NCBI GenBank assembly: GCA_033856175.1
Contig: JAWVFK010000001.1
Location: 1 to 12,323 of the forward strand
Direction: 5' to 3'
DNA: 12,323 nt
Source: JAWVFK01 sp033856175
GTDB taxonomy: Bacteria; Actinomycetota; Thermoleophilia; Solirubrobacterales; 70-9
Shown: positions 1-8,470 of the stretch, piece after piece
How the letters are laid out: each line of letters begins with the position of its first letter
Position numbering within the stretch: the first letter of the stretch is position 1
Program-made: the position numbers and the translations under genes
Notes under the pieces: model-generated
The model's input: only the letters and a program-made list of their open reading frames with translations
Database searches by the model: none
What the model was told of the DNA's origin: nothing

Positions 1-187
1 TGATCGTGTGACGGAAGGGCATCCGTGAGCGCTTGGGGACGGCGTTGATCGCTGAGCGGGCTCGGACCTCGTAGAAGCGCGTGCCCATCGCCTCGGGGGC
101 TTCGAAGGTGCGGACGACGGCTGGGTCCTTGAAGCCCGGCAGGCGTGCGTCGCCGTCGTGGTCCATCGAGAGGTTCTCCCAGCGCAC
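1..187 (-). CDS. Rv2578c-family radical SAM protein, N-terminal 62 residues (runs off left edge)
   Basis: Reading the minus strand from a GTG at 187 gives 62 open codons to the window edge. The product begins VRWENLSMDHDGDARLPGF and continues through FEAPEAMGTRFYEVRARSAI to SRMPFRHTI. I recognise this as the N-terminus of the Rv2578c-type radical SAM family (M. tuberculosis Rv2578c, once annotated splB), in which RMPF-TI is followed by NPYRGC and the CxxxCxxC iron-sulfur motif. That motif would lie beyond the edge, so catalysis cannot be judged. The family's reaction is unknown to me. The frame stays open upstream, with further GTG codons at 205 and 226. I prefer 187 because VRW matches the family start and because a GANNNT -10-like box (194-199) sits exactly where a leaderless start needs it. 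A perfect SOS box overlaps this start. The family call rests on remembered similarity, not a search. Confidence 0.75.
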   Translation of the reverse strand, partial: MRWENLSMDHDGDARLPGFKDPAVVRTFEAPEAMGTRFYEVRARSAINAVPKRSRMPFRHTI

Positions 188-200
188 GAACGTATGTTCG
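187..200. promoter_or_regulatory. LexA-binding SOS box at the radical SAM gene start
   Basis: CGAACGTATGTTCG matches the Gram-positive/actinobacterial SOS consensus CGAAC-N4-GTTCG at every fixed position. It lies in the gap between the divergent radical SAM (minus) and DUF255 (plus) genes, directly at the proposed GTG start of the former and 68 bases before the latter. A second perfect box lies before lexA in this same window, so the cognate repressor is present. M. tuberculosis Rv2578c is, as I recall, itself a LexA-regulated gene, which makes the radical SAM gene the likelier target. Confidence 0.85.
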
Positions 201-256
201 CACACCGTCCGGCGGCTCCGGCCCACCTCGTGGGTGTCTCCTCCGATCTCGACGGG

Positions 257-262
257 TAGCTT
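257..262 (+). promoter_or_regulatory. Candidate -10 box for leaderless transcription of the DUF255 gene
   Basis: TAGCTT (TANNNT) occupies positions -12 to -7 relative to the A of the ATG at 269, the spacing expected if transcription starts on the start codon. There is no good Shine-Dalgarno sequence just before this ATG, which agrees with leaderless expression. No convincing -35 is seen. This is an inference from spacing only. Confidence 0.35.
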
Positions 263-268
263 GAGCGA

Positions 269-2254
<1,986 letters not shown>

Positions 2255-2280
2255 CTCGAAGCCGCGGCGCCCACGCCCGC

Positions 2281-2682
2281 TCAGCGCCGGTGGCGGCGAA
2301 CCTTGACCAGCGCCTCCATGCCGAGCTGGCGGTGATCCAGCAACGAGCAGTAGAAGTAGAAGTGCGACGCCTTGCGCAGGCGGGTGTCGATCTTCACCAG
2401 CCCGCCAGGCTGGACCTCACCGGTGCTCGCCAGCGGCGCGCCGGCGTCGGAGCGCTGGATCGTCAGGTCGTGGGGATCCTCGCCGGTGTTGCGGAACTGG
2501 ACGATCGCGCGGCCCGGGTTGACCGTCCCCGTCGACACCCGGACGTCGAACTCGAAGCCCGTGGCGAGCAGGCGGGTGGGCGAGGCGTCGCTCGCCGACG
2601 TCGCCGCCGGCAGCGCCAGCGCCAACGCCGCCGCGCAGGCGACCACGGCGGCCAGCCCCCAGCGCCCGCCGCGGCGCCTCAA
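2281..2682 (-). CDS. Secreted cupredoxin-like (plastocyanin/azurin-type) copper protein
   Basis: The product is about 133 residues from a TTG at 2682. The TTG overlaps the DUF1501 stop (TTGA), and AGGTGA lies just upstream as a ribosome site, so the two genes look translationally coupled. The frame is open further upstream, but that part lies inside the DUF1501 gene and reads as Arg/Pro-rich out-of-frame sequence. The N-terminus (RRRGGRWG followed by a hydrophobic Ala/Leu stretch ending ALPAATSAS) is a signal peptide. The mature domain has a cupredoxin fold pattern: FRNTGEDPHDLTIQR supplies one His, and YFYCSLLDHRQLGM supplies Cys-x4-His-x4-Met, so all four type 1 copper ligands (His, Cys, His, Met) appear present. 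The likely role is extracytoplasmic electron transfer or copper binding. It is the last gene of a DUF1800-DUF1501-cupredoxin set, so a shared exported role is a reasonable inference. Confidence 0.8.
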   Translation of the reverse strand: MRRRGGRWGLAAVVACAAALALALPAATSASDASPTRLLATGFEFDVRVSTGTVNPGRAIVQFRNTGEDPHDLTIQRSDAGAPLASTGEVQPGGLVKIDTRLRKASHFYFYCSLLDHRQLGMEALVKVRRHRR

Positions 2683-4043
2683 GCGATCACCTGGGGCCGG
2701 CCGAGGCTGGCGGCGTTGGGGATGATCGCCGCCGCGTCCTCGTTGAACCACTGCTCGACGAGCGAGCAGTAGACCGAGCGAAAGTCCATCGTGAAGCGCA
2801 GGTTCTCGTCCTCGTCGAGGCGCGAGAGGCCTGGAAACTCGCCCAGCATCTGTCCCTTCGCCTTCGTGCCGACGACGAAGCCCACCCCGGCGGCGCCGTG
2901 ATCGGTGCCGTTGGAGGCGTTCTGCTCGGGGCGGCGGCCGAACTCCGACCAGACGAGCGTGATCACGCGGTCGGCGAGCCCGCGCGACTCGAGGTCGCGC
3001 TGGAAGGCGAAGACCCCCTCCACCGTGTCCTGCAGGCCGTCGGAGAGCTGCTTCGGCTGGGCGTCGTGGGTGTCGTATCCGGACGGCGCGTTCATCGCCA
3101 CGCAGCGGATCGGCAGGCCGGCGTCGAGCATCGCCGCCAGCGCCGCGAGGTTGTCGCCGAAGTAGCCGTTGGGGTAGGGCACGGGCGGGGTCACGGCGCC
3201 GAAGGGGGCGAGATCGCGGCGGACCTTCATCGCCTGCGACTGGACGTAGCCGGCGAGGGCTCGCCCGCCGTCGTTGCCGTTGCGATGGGCGACGCCGATC
3301 CGCTCAGCGCTCGTGTAGAGCAGATCCTCGACGTCGCCCCACACTCCCGGTGTCCAGATGTCGTACTCCGAGCCGTCGATCGCGGCGACGGGAACGCTCC
3401 CGGGCGCCAGCGCGGGCGAGAGGTGGCCGTCGAGAGACAGGCCCTGCAGCGGGTTGTCCGGCGCCCCGATCCGATCGAGCAGCCTGCCCATCCAGCCGGT
3501 CTGGCCGTTGGGGTCGAGCGCGCCCACCTCCCAGTAGTGGCGCGAAGTGAAGTGCGACTGGTTGGGGTCGTCGTAGCTGACCGCCGGCATCACGCTGACC
3601 TTGCCCTCGTGGTGCAGCGTGTCGAGCTTGGCCGCCGAGGGATGCCAGCGCAGGCTCGTGTCCTCGGTGAAGACGCTTCCCTGGAGCGGGTTCATCGCCA
3701 GGGTCGGTCGCAGACGCCGGTAGGTCAGGTCGTTGACCGGGGCGAGAACCGAGAGGCCGTCAACGCCGCCCTCCATGAAGACCGTGACGATCACCGGGTC
3801 GGTCGTGCCGGCGGCGCGGGCGATTCCCTCCTGCAGATCCCGCACGCCGAGTCGCGAAGCCCCGTAGACCGAAAGCATCGCGGCGCCGGAGCGAAACAGG
3901 AACGAGCGTCGCGAGAGGCCTGTGCCCGCCGGCGCCGGCATCCCGGCATCGATCCGCGGCAGCCCCTTCCCCGCCTCGGCGGCTCCAGCCGCCGCCGAGC
4001 GCAGCAGGTGCGCACGGCTGAACTCGTTGCAGCCGCAGGTCAT
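2679..4043 (-). CDS. DUF1501 family protein with Tat signal
   Basis: The product is 454 residues from the ATG at 4043, which has GAGGGG six bases upstream. An in-frame TTG at 4070 would add nine residues but lacks a ribosome site. The N-terminus MTCGCNEFSRAHLLRS leads into a twin-arginine motif, SRRSFLF at residues 44-50, followed by a hydrophobic stretch, so export of a folded protein is expected. The body is typical of DUF1501: VTVFMEGGVDGLS, YDDPNQSHFTSRHYWE, YDTHDAQ, VWSEFGRRPEQNASNGTDHG and GVGFVVG. The DHG and early Glu/Asp positions recall metal sites of the alkaline phosphatase/sulfatase superfamily, to which DUF1501 is distantly related. No substrate is known. It lies 78 bases downstream of DUF1800, its usual partner in many bacteria, and overlaps the cupredoxin gene. 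Confidence 0.92.
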   Translation of the reverse strand: MTCGCNEFSRAHLLRSAAAGAAEAGKGLPRIDAGMPAPAGTGLSRRSFLFRSGAAMLSVYGASRLGVRDLQEGIARAAGTTDPVIVTVFMEGGVDGLSVLAPVNDLTYRRLRPTLAMNPLQGSVFTEDTSLRWHPSAAKLDTLHHEGKVSVMPAVSYDDPNQSHFTSRHYWEVGALDPNGQTGWMGRLLDRIGAPDNPLQGLSLDGHLSPALAPGSVPVAAIDGSEYDIWTPGVWGDVEDLLYTSAERIGVAHRNGNDGGRALAGYVQSQAMKVRRDLAPFGAVTPPVPYPNGYFGDNLAALAAMLDAGLPIRCVAMNAPSGYDTHDAQPKQLSDGLQDTVEGVFAFQRDLESRGLADRVITLVWSEFGRRPEQNASNGTDHGAAGVGFVVGTKAKGQMLGEFPGLSRLDEDENLRFTMDFRSVYCSLVEQWFNEDAAAIIPNAASLGRPQVIA

Positions 4044-4076
4044 CAGCAACCCCTCATCAGGCACGACCAATCATTA

Positions 4077-4120
4077 GGAACCGCCGGCCTGGGAACCGCC
4101 GGCCTCGGGAACCGCGCCTC
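4077..4120. repeat. Short tandem repeat in the DUF1800-DUF1501 gap
   Basis: Three imperfect copies of GGAACCGCCGGCCT begin at 4077, 4092 and 4108; the third is shortened (GGAACCGCGCCT). The periods are 15 and 16 bases, so it is not codon-phased. It fills most of the 78-base gap between the two genes. It contains no T-rich tract and is not an obvious terminator. It may be simple slippage-derived repetition. Confidence 0.7.
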
Positions 4121-4121
4121 A

Positions 4122-5468
4122 TCAGCAGGTCTCCATGTCCGGCGAGGTCGCGATCAGCAGCCGCAGCGCGTTCTGGCGCAGGGCGCGGTAGGTGCCGCGC
4201 TGCCAGTCGGCGACCGCGGCGTCCTGGGCGGCCTGGGCGAAGCTCGTCAGCTGCGAGCGCGTCGCGTTCGTGATCGTCGGGTTGCCCCAGTAAGACAGCG
4301 CCGCGGCGAGCGCCGCCGCCGGCGTCTCGACCTCGCTGTAGCCGTCGCTGGGCACCTCGTCCTTGCCGACGATCTCCGCCGCCGAGTTCCAGCGCCCTCG
4401 CAGCGTCGAGGTGTCGAGCCAGCGGCGCTCGTCCCAGCCGGCGACGTTGGGCGGCTCGAAGAGCCGCTGCCCGGCGACGTCCGAGAGCCACGTCCAGGAC
4501 TCGGTGTCGATGCCGCGGCCGCGCGCCCGCAGCATGCCGGCGATGTAGACGACCGGCGGCTTGACCATCGACGAGCCGCCGTAGAAGGCGGGGTGCATCA
4601 GGATCGCCTCGACGACCGGCCGGACCGCGTAGCGGTGCTTGTACTTGTAGAGCGCGACCAGCGCCTTGCGCGTCTTCGCCGAGGGCGGCGTCGGCACGAA
4701 GTAGCTCCAGAGCTTGTTGACGAAATGGCCGGGGTGGGCGCGATGGCCGATCACCAGCGAGCAGGCATCGGCCCAGCCGAACTTGCCGCGCTGGCCGAAG
4801 ATGCGCTTGACGCCGTCGTCGTGGAGCTTCGGGTCGTAGCGAAAGTTGGTCGGCCCGACGTTGTTGTCCCAGTCGTTGCGCCAGCCGGTCAGCGCCCGCG
4901 CCTGCTCACGGACGTCCTCCTCGCTATAGGGATAGCCGGCGGAATTGCTGGCGCCGAGGGTGAACAGCTCCATCAGCTCGCGGGCGTAGTTCTCATTCGG
5001 TGCGTCCTTGCTGTTCTCGTTGCCGGAGAGCCAGATCAGCATCGCCGGGTCGTGGGTCACGTCGAGCAGCAGCTGCTTGAACGAGCCGAGCGCTCGCTTG
5101 CGAAAGAGGCCCGCCTGGCCAAGCCCCAGGCGCTGCGAGCCGACATCGCCGGTTGCGAACCAGTCATGCCAGGTCAGCGCCATCCGCTCGACGAGCGGCG
5201 TACTCGTGCGAACCATCCGGTCGAGCCAGAAGAGGAGGTCGTGGCCGTAGGCGTCGTAGGGCGCCAGCGGCAGGCCGTCGTTGTCACGGGGCGCCGGCCC
5301 AACGAGGCGGGTGGCGGCCGGGCGGGTCAGCGAGCGGACGGCGCGCTCGAGGCCGAGCTTGGAGAGGCGCTTCGCCTCACCGGGGCGCGGCCCGAAGCCC
5401 GCACGCCAAAGCAGTCGCTCTGCCTGCTCGGGCCCGAACCGTCCTCGGTACCGGGATACGCGAACCAT
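4122..5468 (-). CDS. DUF1800 family protein
   Basis: The product is 448 residues from the ATG at 5468, which is preceded by AAGGGG four bases away. An in-frame ATG at 5489 would add seven residues with no better ribosome site. Near the N-terminus is AERLLWRAGFGPRPGEAKRL, the classic DUF1800 opening. It is followed by MALTWHDWFATGDV, LLLDVTHDPAMLIWL, NENYARELMELFTLG, EQARALTGWRND, FRYDPKLHDDGVK, FVNKLWSYFV, VEAILMHPAFY and FEPPNVAGWDERRWLD, in family order. The function is unknown. DUF1800 genes usually sit beside DUF1501 genes, as here. No signal peptide or membrane segment is visible, unlike the Tat-bearing DUF1501 partner. It is first in the three-gene set, 94 bases after glnA on the same strand. 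No clear terminator separates it from glnA. Confidence 0.92.
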   Translation of the reverse strand: MVRVSRYRGRFGPEQAERLLWRAGFGPRPGEAKRLSKLGLERAVRSLTRPAATRLVGPAPRDNDGLPLAPYDAYGHDLLFWLDRMVRTSTPLVERMALTWHDWFATGDVGSQRLGLGQAGLFRKRALGSFKQLLLDVTHDPAMLIWLSGNENSKDAPNENYARELMELFTLGASNSAGYPYSEEDVREQARALTGWRNDWDNNVGPTNFRYDPKLHDDGVKRIFGQRGKFGWADACSLVIGHRAHPGHFVNKLWSYFVPTPPSAKTRKALVALYKYKHRYAVRPVVEAILMHPAFYGGSSMVKPPVVYIAGMLRARGRGIDTESWTWLSDVAGQRLFEPPNVAGWDERRWLDTSTLRGRWNSAAEIVGKDEVPSDGYSEVETPAAALAAALSYWGNPTITNATRSQLTSFAQAAQDAAVADWQRGTYRALRQNALRLLIATSPDMETC

Positions 5469-5562
5469 GCTTCCCCTTTCGGTCGGCATCCAGCCTGCGC
5501 TGAGGATCGCACACGCCGCCTGGACAGGCGACGGATGCCTGGACGCTCAGGGGATCGGCGGC

Positions 5563-6915
5563 TCAGAGGATCGGCAGGAACTGCTCGATCTCATAGGGAG
5601 TGACCTGGACGCGGTAGTCCTCCCACTCCTTGCGCTTGATCTCGATGAAGCGGTTGAAGGTGTGCTCGCCGAGCGTTCGCAGCACCAGCTCGGACTCGGC
5701 GGCGAGCTCGATCGCCTCGCCCAGCGTCTCCGGCAGCTGCTCGATCCCCTGCTGCTGGCGCTCCTCCGGCGAGAGGTGGTAGAGGTTCTGCTCCATCGGC
5801 TCGGGCAGCTCGTAGCCCTTCTCGATCCCCTCGAGGCCGGCATTGAGCATGCCGGCGAAGCAGAGGTAAGGGTTACAGGCGGGGTCCGGGCAGCGCAGCT
5901 CGGCGCGGGTCGCCTGCTCCTTGCCCGGGTGGTAGAGCGGCACCCGGATCAGCGCCGAGCGGTTGCGCCGCGACCACGACAGGTAGACCGGCGCCTCATA
6001 GCCCGGGACGAGCCGCTTGTAGGAGTTGACCCACTGGGCAAACAGCGGCGAGATCTCGCGAGCGTGCTTGAGCTGGCCGGCGATGAACGCCTTGGCGACG
6101 TCGGAGAGGTAGTACTGGTCGTCGGCGTCGAAGAAGGCGTTCTTGCCGTCGCGGGCCAGCGACTGGTGGGTGTGCATCCCCGAGCCGTTCTCGTTGAACA
6201 GCGGCTTCGGCATGAAGGTCGCGTGCCAGCCGTACTTCTCGGCGTACTCCTTGACGACGATCCGGTAGGTCATGCAGTCGTCGGCCATCTCGAGGGCGTT
6301 CTTGAAGCGCATGTCGACCTCGTGCTGGGACGGGCCGACCTCGTGGTGGGTGTACTCGACGTGGATACCGAGCTTCTCGAGCGCGAGCACGGTCTCGCGG
6401 CGGACGTCGGAGCCGGCGTCGAGCGTCGTCAGGTCGAAGTAGCCGCCCTCGTCGAGAACCTCGGGGATGCCGTCCTCGGGCTTGGCCGAGCGGAAGTAGA
6501 AGTACTCGAGCTCGGGGCCGACGTTGTAGGCGTCGAAGCCCATCTGGCTGGCCCGCTCGAGCGCCCGCCGCAGGATCCAGCGGGGATCGCCCTCGTAGGG
6601 CTCGCCGCCCGGCACCTGGACGTCGCAGAACATCCGCGCGACGGCGTTGTCCTCCTCCGGCCGCCAGGGGATCAGGGCGAAGGTGCTGGGGTCCGGCATC
6701 GCGATCATGTCGGACTCCTCGATCGGGTTGAAGCCGGTGATCGAGGAGCCGTCGAAGCCCATCCCGCCCTCGAAGGCGTCCTCGAGCTCGGCGGCGTTGA
6801 TCGAGAAGCTCTTCAGCTGACCGAGTACGTCGGTGAACCAGAGCCGGACGAAGCGAACGTTGCGCTCGCGCGCCAGCGCCAGCACGTCCTGGGCTGTGGT
6901 CGGCCTGTCCGCCAT
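5563..6915 (-). CDS. glnA: Type I glutamine synthetase
   Basis: The enzyme makes glutamine from glutamate, ammonia and ATP in the cytoplasm, as a dodecamer in this family. The 450 residues contain MGFDGSSITGF (the Asp55 loop), PELEYF with metal ligands Glu135/Glu137, HHEVGPSQHE with Glu192 and Glu199, GSGMHTHQS with His248, and RAELRCPDPACNPYL with Glu339/Arg341. Its size and its C-terminus (QNLYHLSPEERQQQGIEQLP, then GEHTFNRFIEIKRKEW) resemble the GSI-alpha branch (Bacillus, Thermotoga) more than the adenylylated GSI-beta enzymes of E. coli or Mycobacterium. Control by feedback or partner proteins rather than GlnE is therefore more likely. At the loop where B. subtilis GS has Arg62 (FVRIEESD) this protein reads FNPIEESD. 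The start ATG has AGGAG nine bases upstream. It is divergent from the AhpD-like gene across 218 bases. Confidence 0.97.
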   Translation of the reverse strand: MADRPTTAQDVLALARERNVRFVRLWFTDVLGQLKSFSINAAELEDAFEGGMGFDGSSITGFNPIEESDMIAMPDPSTFALIPWRPEEDNAVARMFCDVQVPGGEPYEGDPRWILRRALERASQMGFDAYNVGPELEYFYFRSAKPEDGIPEVLDEGGYFDLTTLDAGSDVRRETVLALEKLGIHVEYTHHEVGPSQHEVDMRFKNALEMADDCMTYRIVVKEYAEKYGWHATFMPKPLFNENGSGMHTHQSLARDGKNAFFDADDQYYLSDVAKAFIAGQLKHAREISPLFAQWVNSYKRLVPGYEAPVYLSWSRRNRSALIRVPLYHPGKEQATRAELRCPDPACNPYLCFAGMLNAGLEGIEKGYELPEPMEQNLYHLSPEERQQQGIEQLPETLGEAIELAAESELVLRTLGEHTFNRFIEIKRKEWEDYRVQVTPYEIEQFLPIL

Positions 6916-7028
6916 CGGTCTCGCTCTCCTCGCTGTCGAAGTGCCGCCCGCCCGCTCGGACGGAGCGAAAACCTTATCCCCCGCTGATCCGCGGAGGCGT
7001 CGCGCCCGTATCCCCTCTCGACCCGCCC

Positions 7029-7057
7029 TTGTTTTTCCTCGCCTGGATGGGTATAAC
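7029..7057 (+). promoter_or_regulatory. Candidate promoter of the AhpD-like gene
   Basis: TTGTTT at 7029-7034 and TATAAC at 7052-7057 are separated by 17 bases. The -10 matches TATAAT at five of six positions; the -35 matches only TTG. Transcription would begin near 7064, about 70 bases before the ATG at 7134. The A/T-rich block in an otherwise G/C-rich window supports a promoter. This is a sequence-pattern inference only. Confidence 0.5.
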
Positions 7058-7072
7058 TTACTCAGCGTAAGT
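7056..7072. promoter_or_regulatory. Palindromic operator candidate over the -10/start site
   Basis: ACTTAC (7056-7061) and GTAAGT (7067-7072) are perfect inverted repeats around a 5-base spacer TCAGC. With one mismatch the symmetry extends two bases further out. It starts at the end of the -10 box and covers the expected transcription start, where a repressor would block initiation. Spacing and size fit a dimeric helix-turn-helix repressor such as TetR or MarR types. No such regulator gene is in the window, so the binding protein is unknown. Confidence 0.45.
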
Positions 7073-7133
7073 AACAGGCTAAAAGTAAAGTAATGCTGCC
7101 CTCAATCGCGGGTAAAGGCAGGGAGCCACCGAG

Positions 7134-7700
7134 ATGACGATCAAGACCGAAATCAGCCGCTTCGACATCCACGACGAGCTCACCGCTCCGGAAGGCAGCG
7201 AGGCGATCCTCAAGAGCATCCAGGCCGCCGGCGGCGAGGTCTCCAAGTTCCTCGGCGTGCTCGCCGGCTCCCCCGCATCGCTGCGCGCCTACGTGCGGAT
7301 GCGCAGCGAGCTGGGCAACGGCTCGCTCTCCCGCCAGACGCGTGAGCGCATCGCCCTCGCCGTCGCCGAGCACCGCGGCGACAACTACAGCATCGCCCAG
7401 CACGCACGGACCGCGCAGGCGGCGGGGCTCGGCCTCGACGAGGTCTCGCGGGCCCGCAGCTTCAAGTCCGCCGACGCGCGCGAGGCAGCGCTGCTGGCGC
7501 TGCTGGAGGCGACGGTCAGCGCCGGCAGCCACCCGGCGCATCACCTCGTCGAAGAGGCGCGCGAGATCGGCTGGAGCGACGAGGAGCTGATCGAGGCGGT
7601 CGCCCAGGTAGCGCTGATCGAGTTTCAGAGCCTGATCGCCAGCGCCGCGGCGCTGCCGCTCGATCAGACCTCGAAGAGCGTCCTGCCCTCGGCCGCCTAG
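7134..7700 (+). CDS. AhpD/carboxymuconolactone-decarboxylase-like protein without active-site cysteines
   Basis: This 188-residue all-helical protein fits the CMD/AhpD family: SLSRQTRERIALAVAEHRG at 64-82, the QHARTAQAAGLGLDE helix, AREAALLALLEATVS and WSDEELIEAVAQVALIEFQSLIA. In AhpD-type members the first motif is followed by CxxC and a downstream His. Here the equivalent stretch is DNYS (83-86) with His90 retained, and the whole protein contains no cysteine. Peroxidase/thiol-reductase chemistry of the AhpD kind is therefore impossible. A decarboxylase-like, binding or structural role remains open. GGGAG lies eight bases before the ATG. It is monocistronic: glnA is divergent upstream and the RlpA-like gene converges 19 bases after the stop. 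A promoter with a palindrome suggests ligand-responsive repression. Family confidence is good; function is unknown. Confidence 0.85.
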   Translation: MTIKTEISRFDIHDELTAPEGSEAILKSIQAAGGEVSKFLGVLAGSPASLRAYVRMRSELGNGSLSRQTRERIALAVAEHRGDNYSIAQHARTAQAAGLGLDEVSRARSFKSADAREAALLALLEATVSAGSHPAHHLVEEAREIGWSDEELIEAVAQVALIEFQSLIASAAALPLDQTSKSVLPSAA

Positions 7701-7719
7701 CCTAGAAGGAGCGGGCGGC

Positions 7720-8454
7720 TCAGCAGGGCTTGGGGCCGCTGGGAACGGCGTAGTTGACGCTGCCGGCGTCGGGGAAGCCGAGCTTCCGCTTGAGGCCGAT
7801 CGTCAGGTCGAAGCAGCGGACACCGGGGCCGGTGTCCATCTTTGTCGCCCGCACCCAGCGCTTGCCGTACTTGAAGACGACGACGGCGCCGCACTTCATC
7901 GGGCTCGAGGTGTTGGTTGCGAAGCCGATCGTGCCCTTGCGGAGGCGCTGACCGCAGGCGGTCGTGTTGCCGGTGAGGTCGTAGTAGGTCGCCATGCCGG
8001 AGCTGAGCACCCCGGCAAGAGCCTTGCGCGTCTTCGGCGTGACGACGCCGTTCTTGGGCAGCCTGTGGTTCGCCTGGAACTTGCGGACCGTCTTGTAGGT
8101 CGGCGTCTTGAAGCTGCCGTTGCCCTGGACGCCGCCGGCGTAGGGAAGCGACTTGAGAACCAGGTTCAGGGTCTTGACGTCGTCGCCGCGATCGCCCTTG
8201 CGCAGGGTGCGCTCGCCGAAGCTGGCGTTGGTGGCGTAGGCACCGCTGCTGCTGGAGCCGCCGCCTCCGCCGCCACCGCCGCTGATGCCGCCGCTGGAGG
8301 CGTGGGCGCTCGCGGCGGCGATGACGATGACGAAGAGCGCGAGGACGAACGCCCAAAGCGCGAGACGGTCGGGACGACCATCGAGGCGAGCGGTCGTGCC
8401 AGGGCCAAAGTATTCGGTTTTGGGGCGCGTCAGGCGCGGGTCGCCTTGTTGCAT
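7720..8454 (-). CDS. Exported peptidoglycan-binding / RlpA-like double-psi beta-barrel protein
   Basis: The product is 244 residues. A charged N-terminal tail of about 30 residues precedes a hydrophobic segment at 31-51 (LALWAFVLALFVIVIAAASA), which is either a membrane anchor or an uncleaved signal. A Gly/Ser-rich linker (54-71) leads to a PG_binding_1 domain (about 82-149: LRKGDRGDDVKTLNLVL, then VRKFQANHRLPKNGVVTPKT). An RlpA/3D-like double-psi beta-barrel follows at about 154-237, with MATYYDLTG, ACGQRLRKGTIGFAT, KMDTGPGVRCFDLTIG and a C-terminal Cys. Four cysteines (167, 188, 214, 244) may pair outside the cell. The expected role is binding or cleaving cell-wall glycan. The ATG at 8454 has GAAGGA unusually close (two bases). 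The 5' leader is a ydaO-type riboswitch, so control by c-di-AMP is likely. The gene appears monocistronic. Confidence 0.88.
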   Translation of the reverse strand: MQQGDPRLTRPKTEYFGPGTTARLDGRPDRLALWAFVLALFVIVIAAASAHASSGGISGGGGGGGGSSSSGAYATNASFGERTLRKGDRGDDVKTLNLVLKSLPYAGGVQGNGSFKTPTYKTVRKFQANHRLPKNGVVTPKTRKALAGVLSSGMATYYDLTGNTTACGQRLRKGTIGFATNTSSPMKCGAVVVFKYGKRWVRATKMDTGPGVRCFDLTIGLKRKLGFPDAGSVNYAVPSGPKPC

Positions 8455-8470
8455 ATTCCTTCTCTCTCAG

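Larger units (their letters stand above)
6916..7133. other. Divergent intergenic region between glnA and the AhpD-like gene
   Basis: These 218 bases separate two divergent start codons. The half near glnA is G/C-rich and I found no convincing minus-strand promoter there. The half near the AhpD-like gene (about 7029-7095) is unusually A/T-rich for this window and holds a plausible plus-strand promoter with a palindrome, listed separately. GTAAGTAA at 7067-7074 and GTAAAGTAA at 7085-7093 are similar short direct elements. Confidence 0.6.

Noticed and set aside
2683..2751. Longer N-terminus for the cupredoxin gene
   Set aside because: The extra residues lie inside DUF1501 and would put a long Arg-rich tail before a normal signal peptide. 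The overlapping TTG with AGGTGA upstream explains the start better.
4057..4491. A 144-codon minus-strand frame spanning the tandem repeat
   Set aside because: It overlaps the DUF1800 3' end in another frame and is Arg/Ala-rich without motifs. Its repeat-encoded tail only reflects the tandem repeat.
5469..5562. A terminator between glnA and DUF1800
   Set aside because: Only a short CAGGC/GCCTG inverted repeat (from about 5525) is present, with no T tract, so I do not call a terminator. Co-transcription remains possible.
2898..5603. A 901-codon open frame on the plus strand
   Set aside because: It lies antisense to the DUF1501 and DUF1800 genes, which have strong family motifs. Its product is a low-complexity Arg/Val/Leu/Asp mixture typical of the antisense frame of G/C-rich genes.
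5281..6987. A 568-codon open frame on the plus strand
   Set aside because: It is entirely antisense to glnA and the DUF1800 start, with no recognisable motif. It is a by-product of high G/C third positions.
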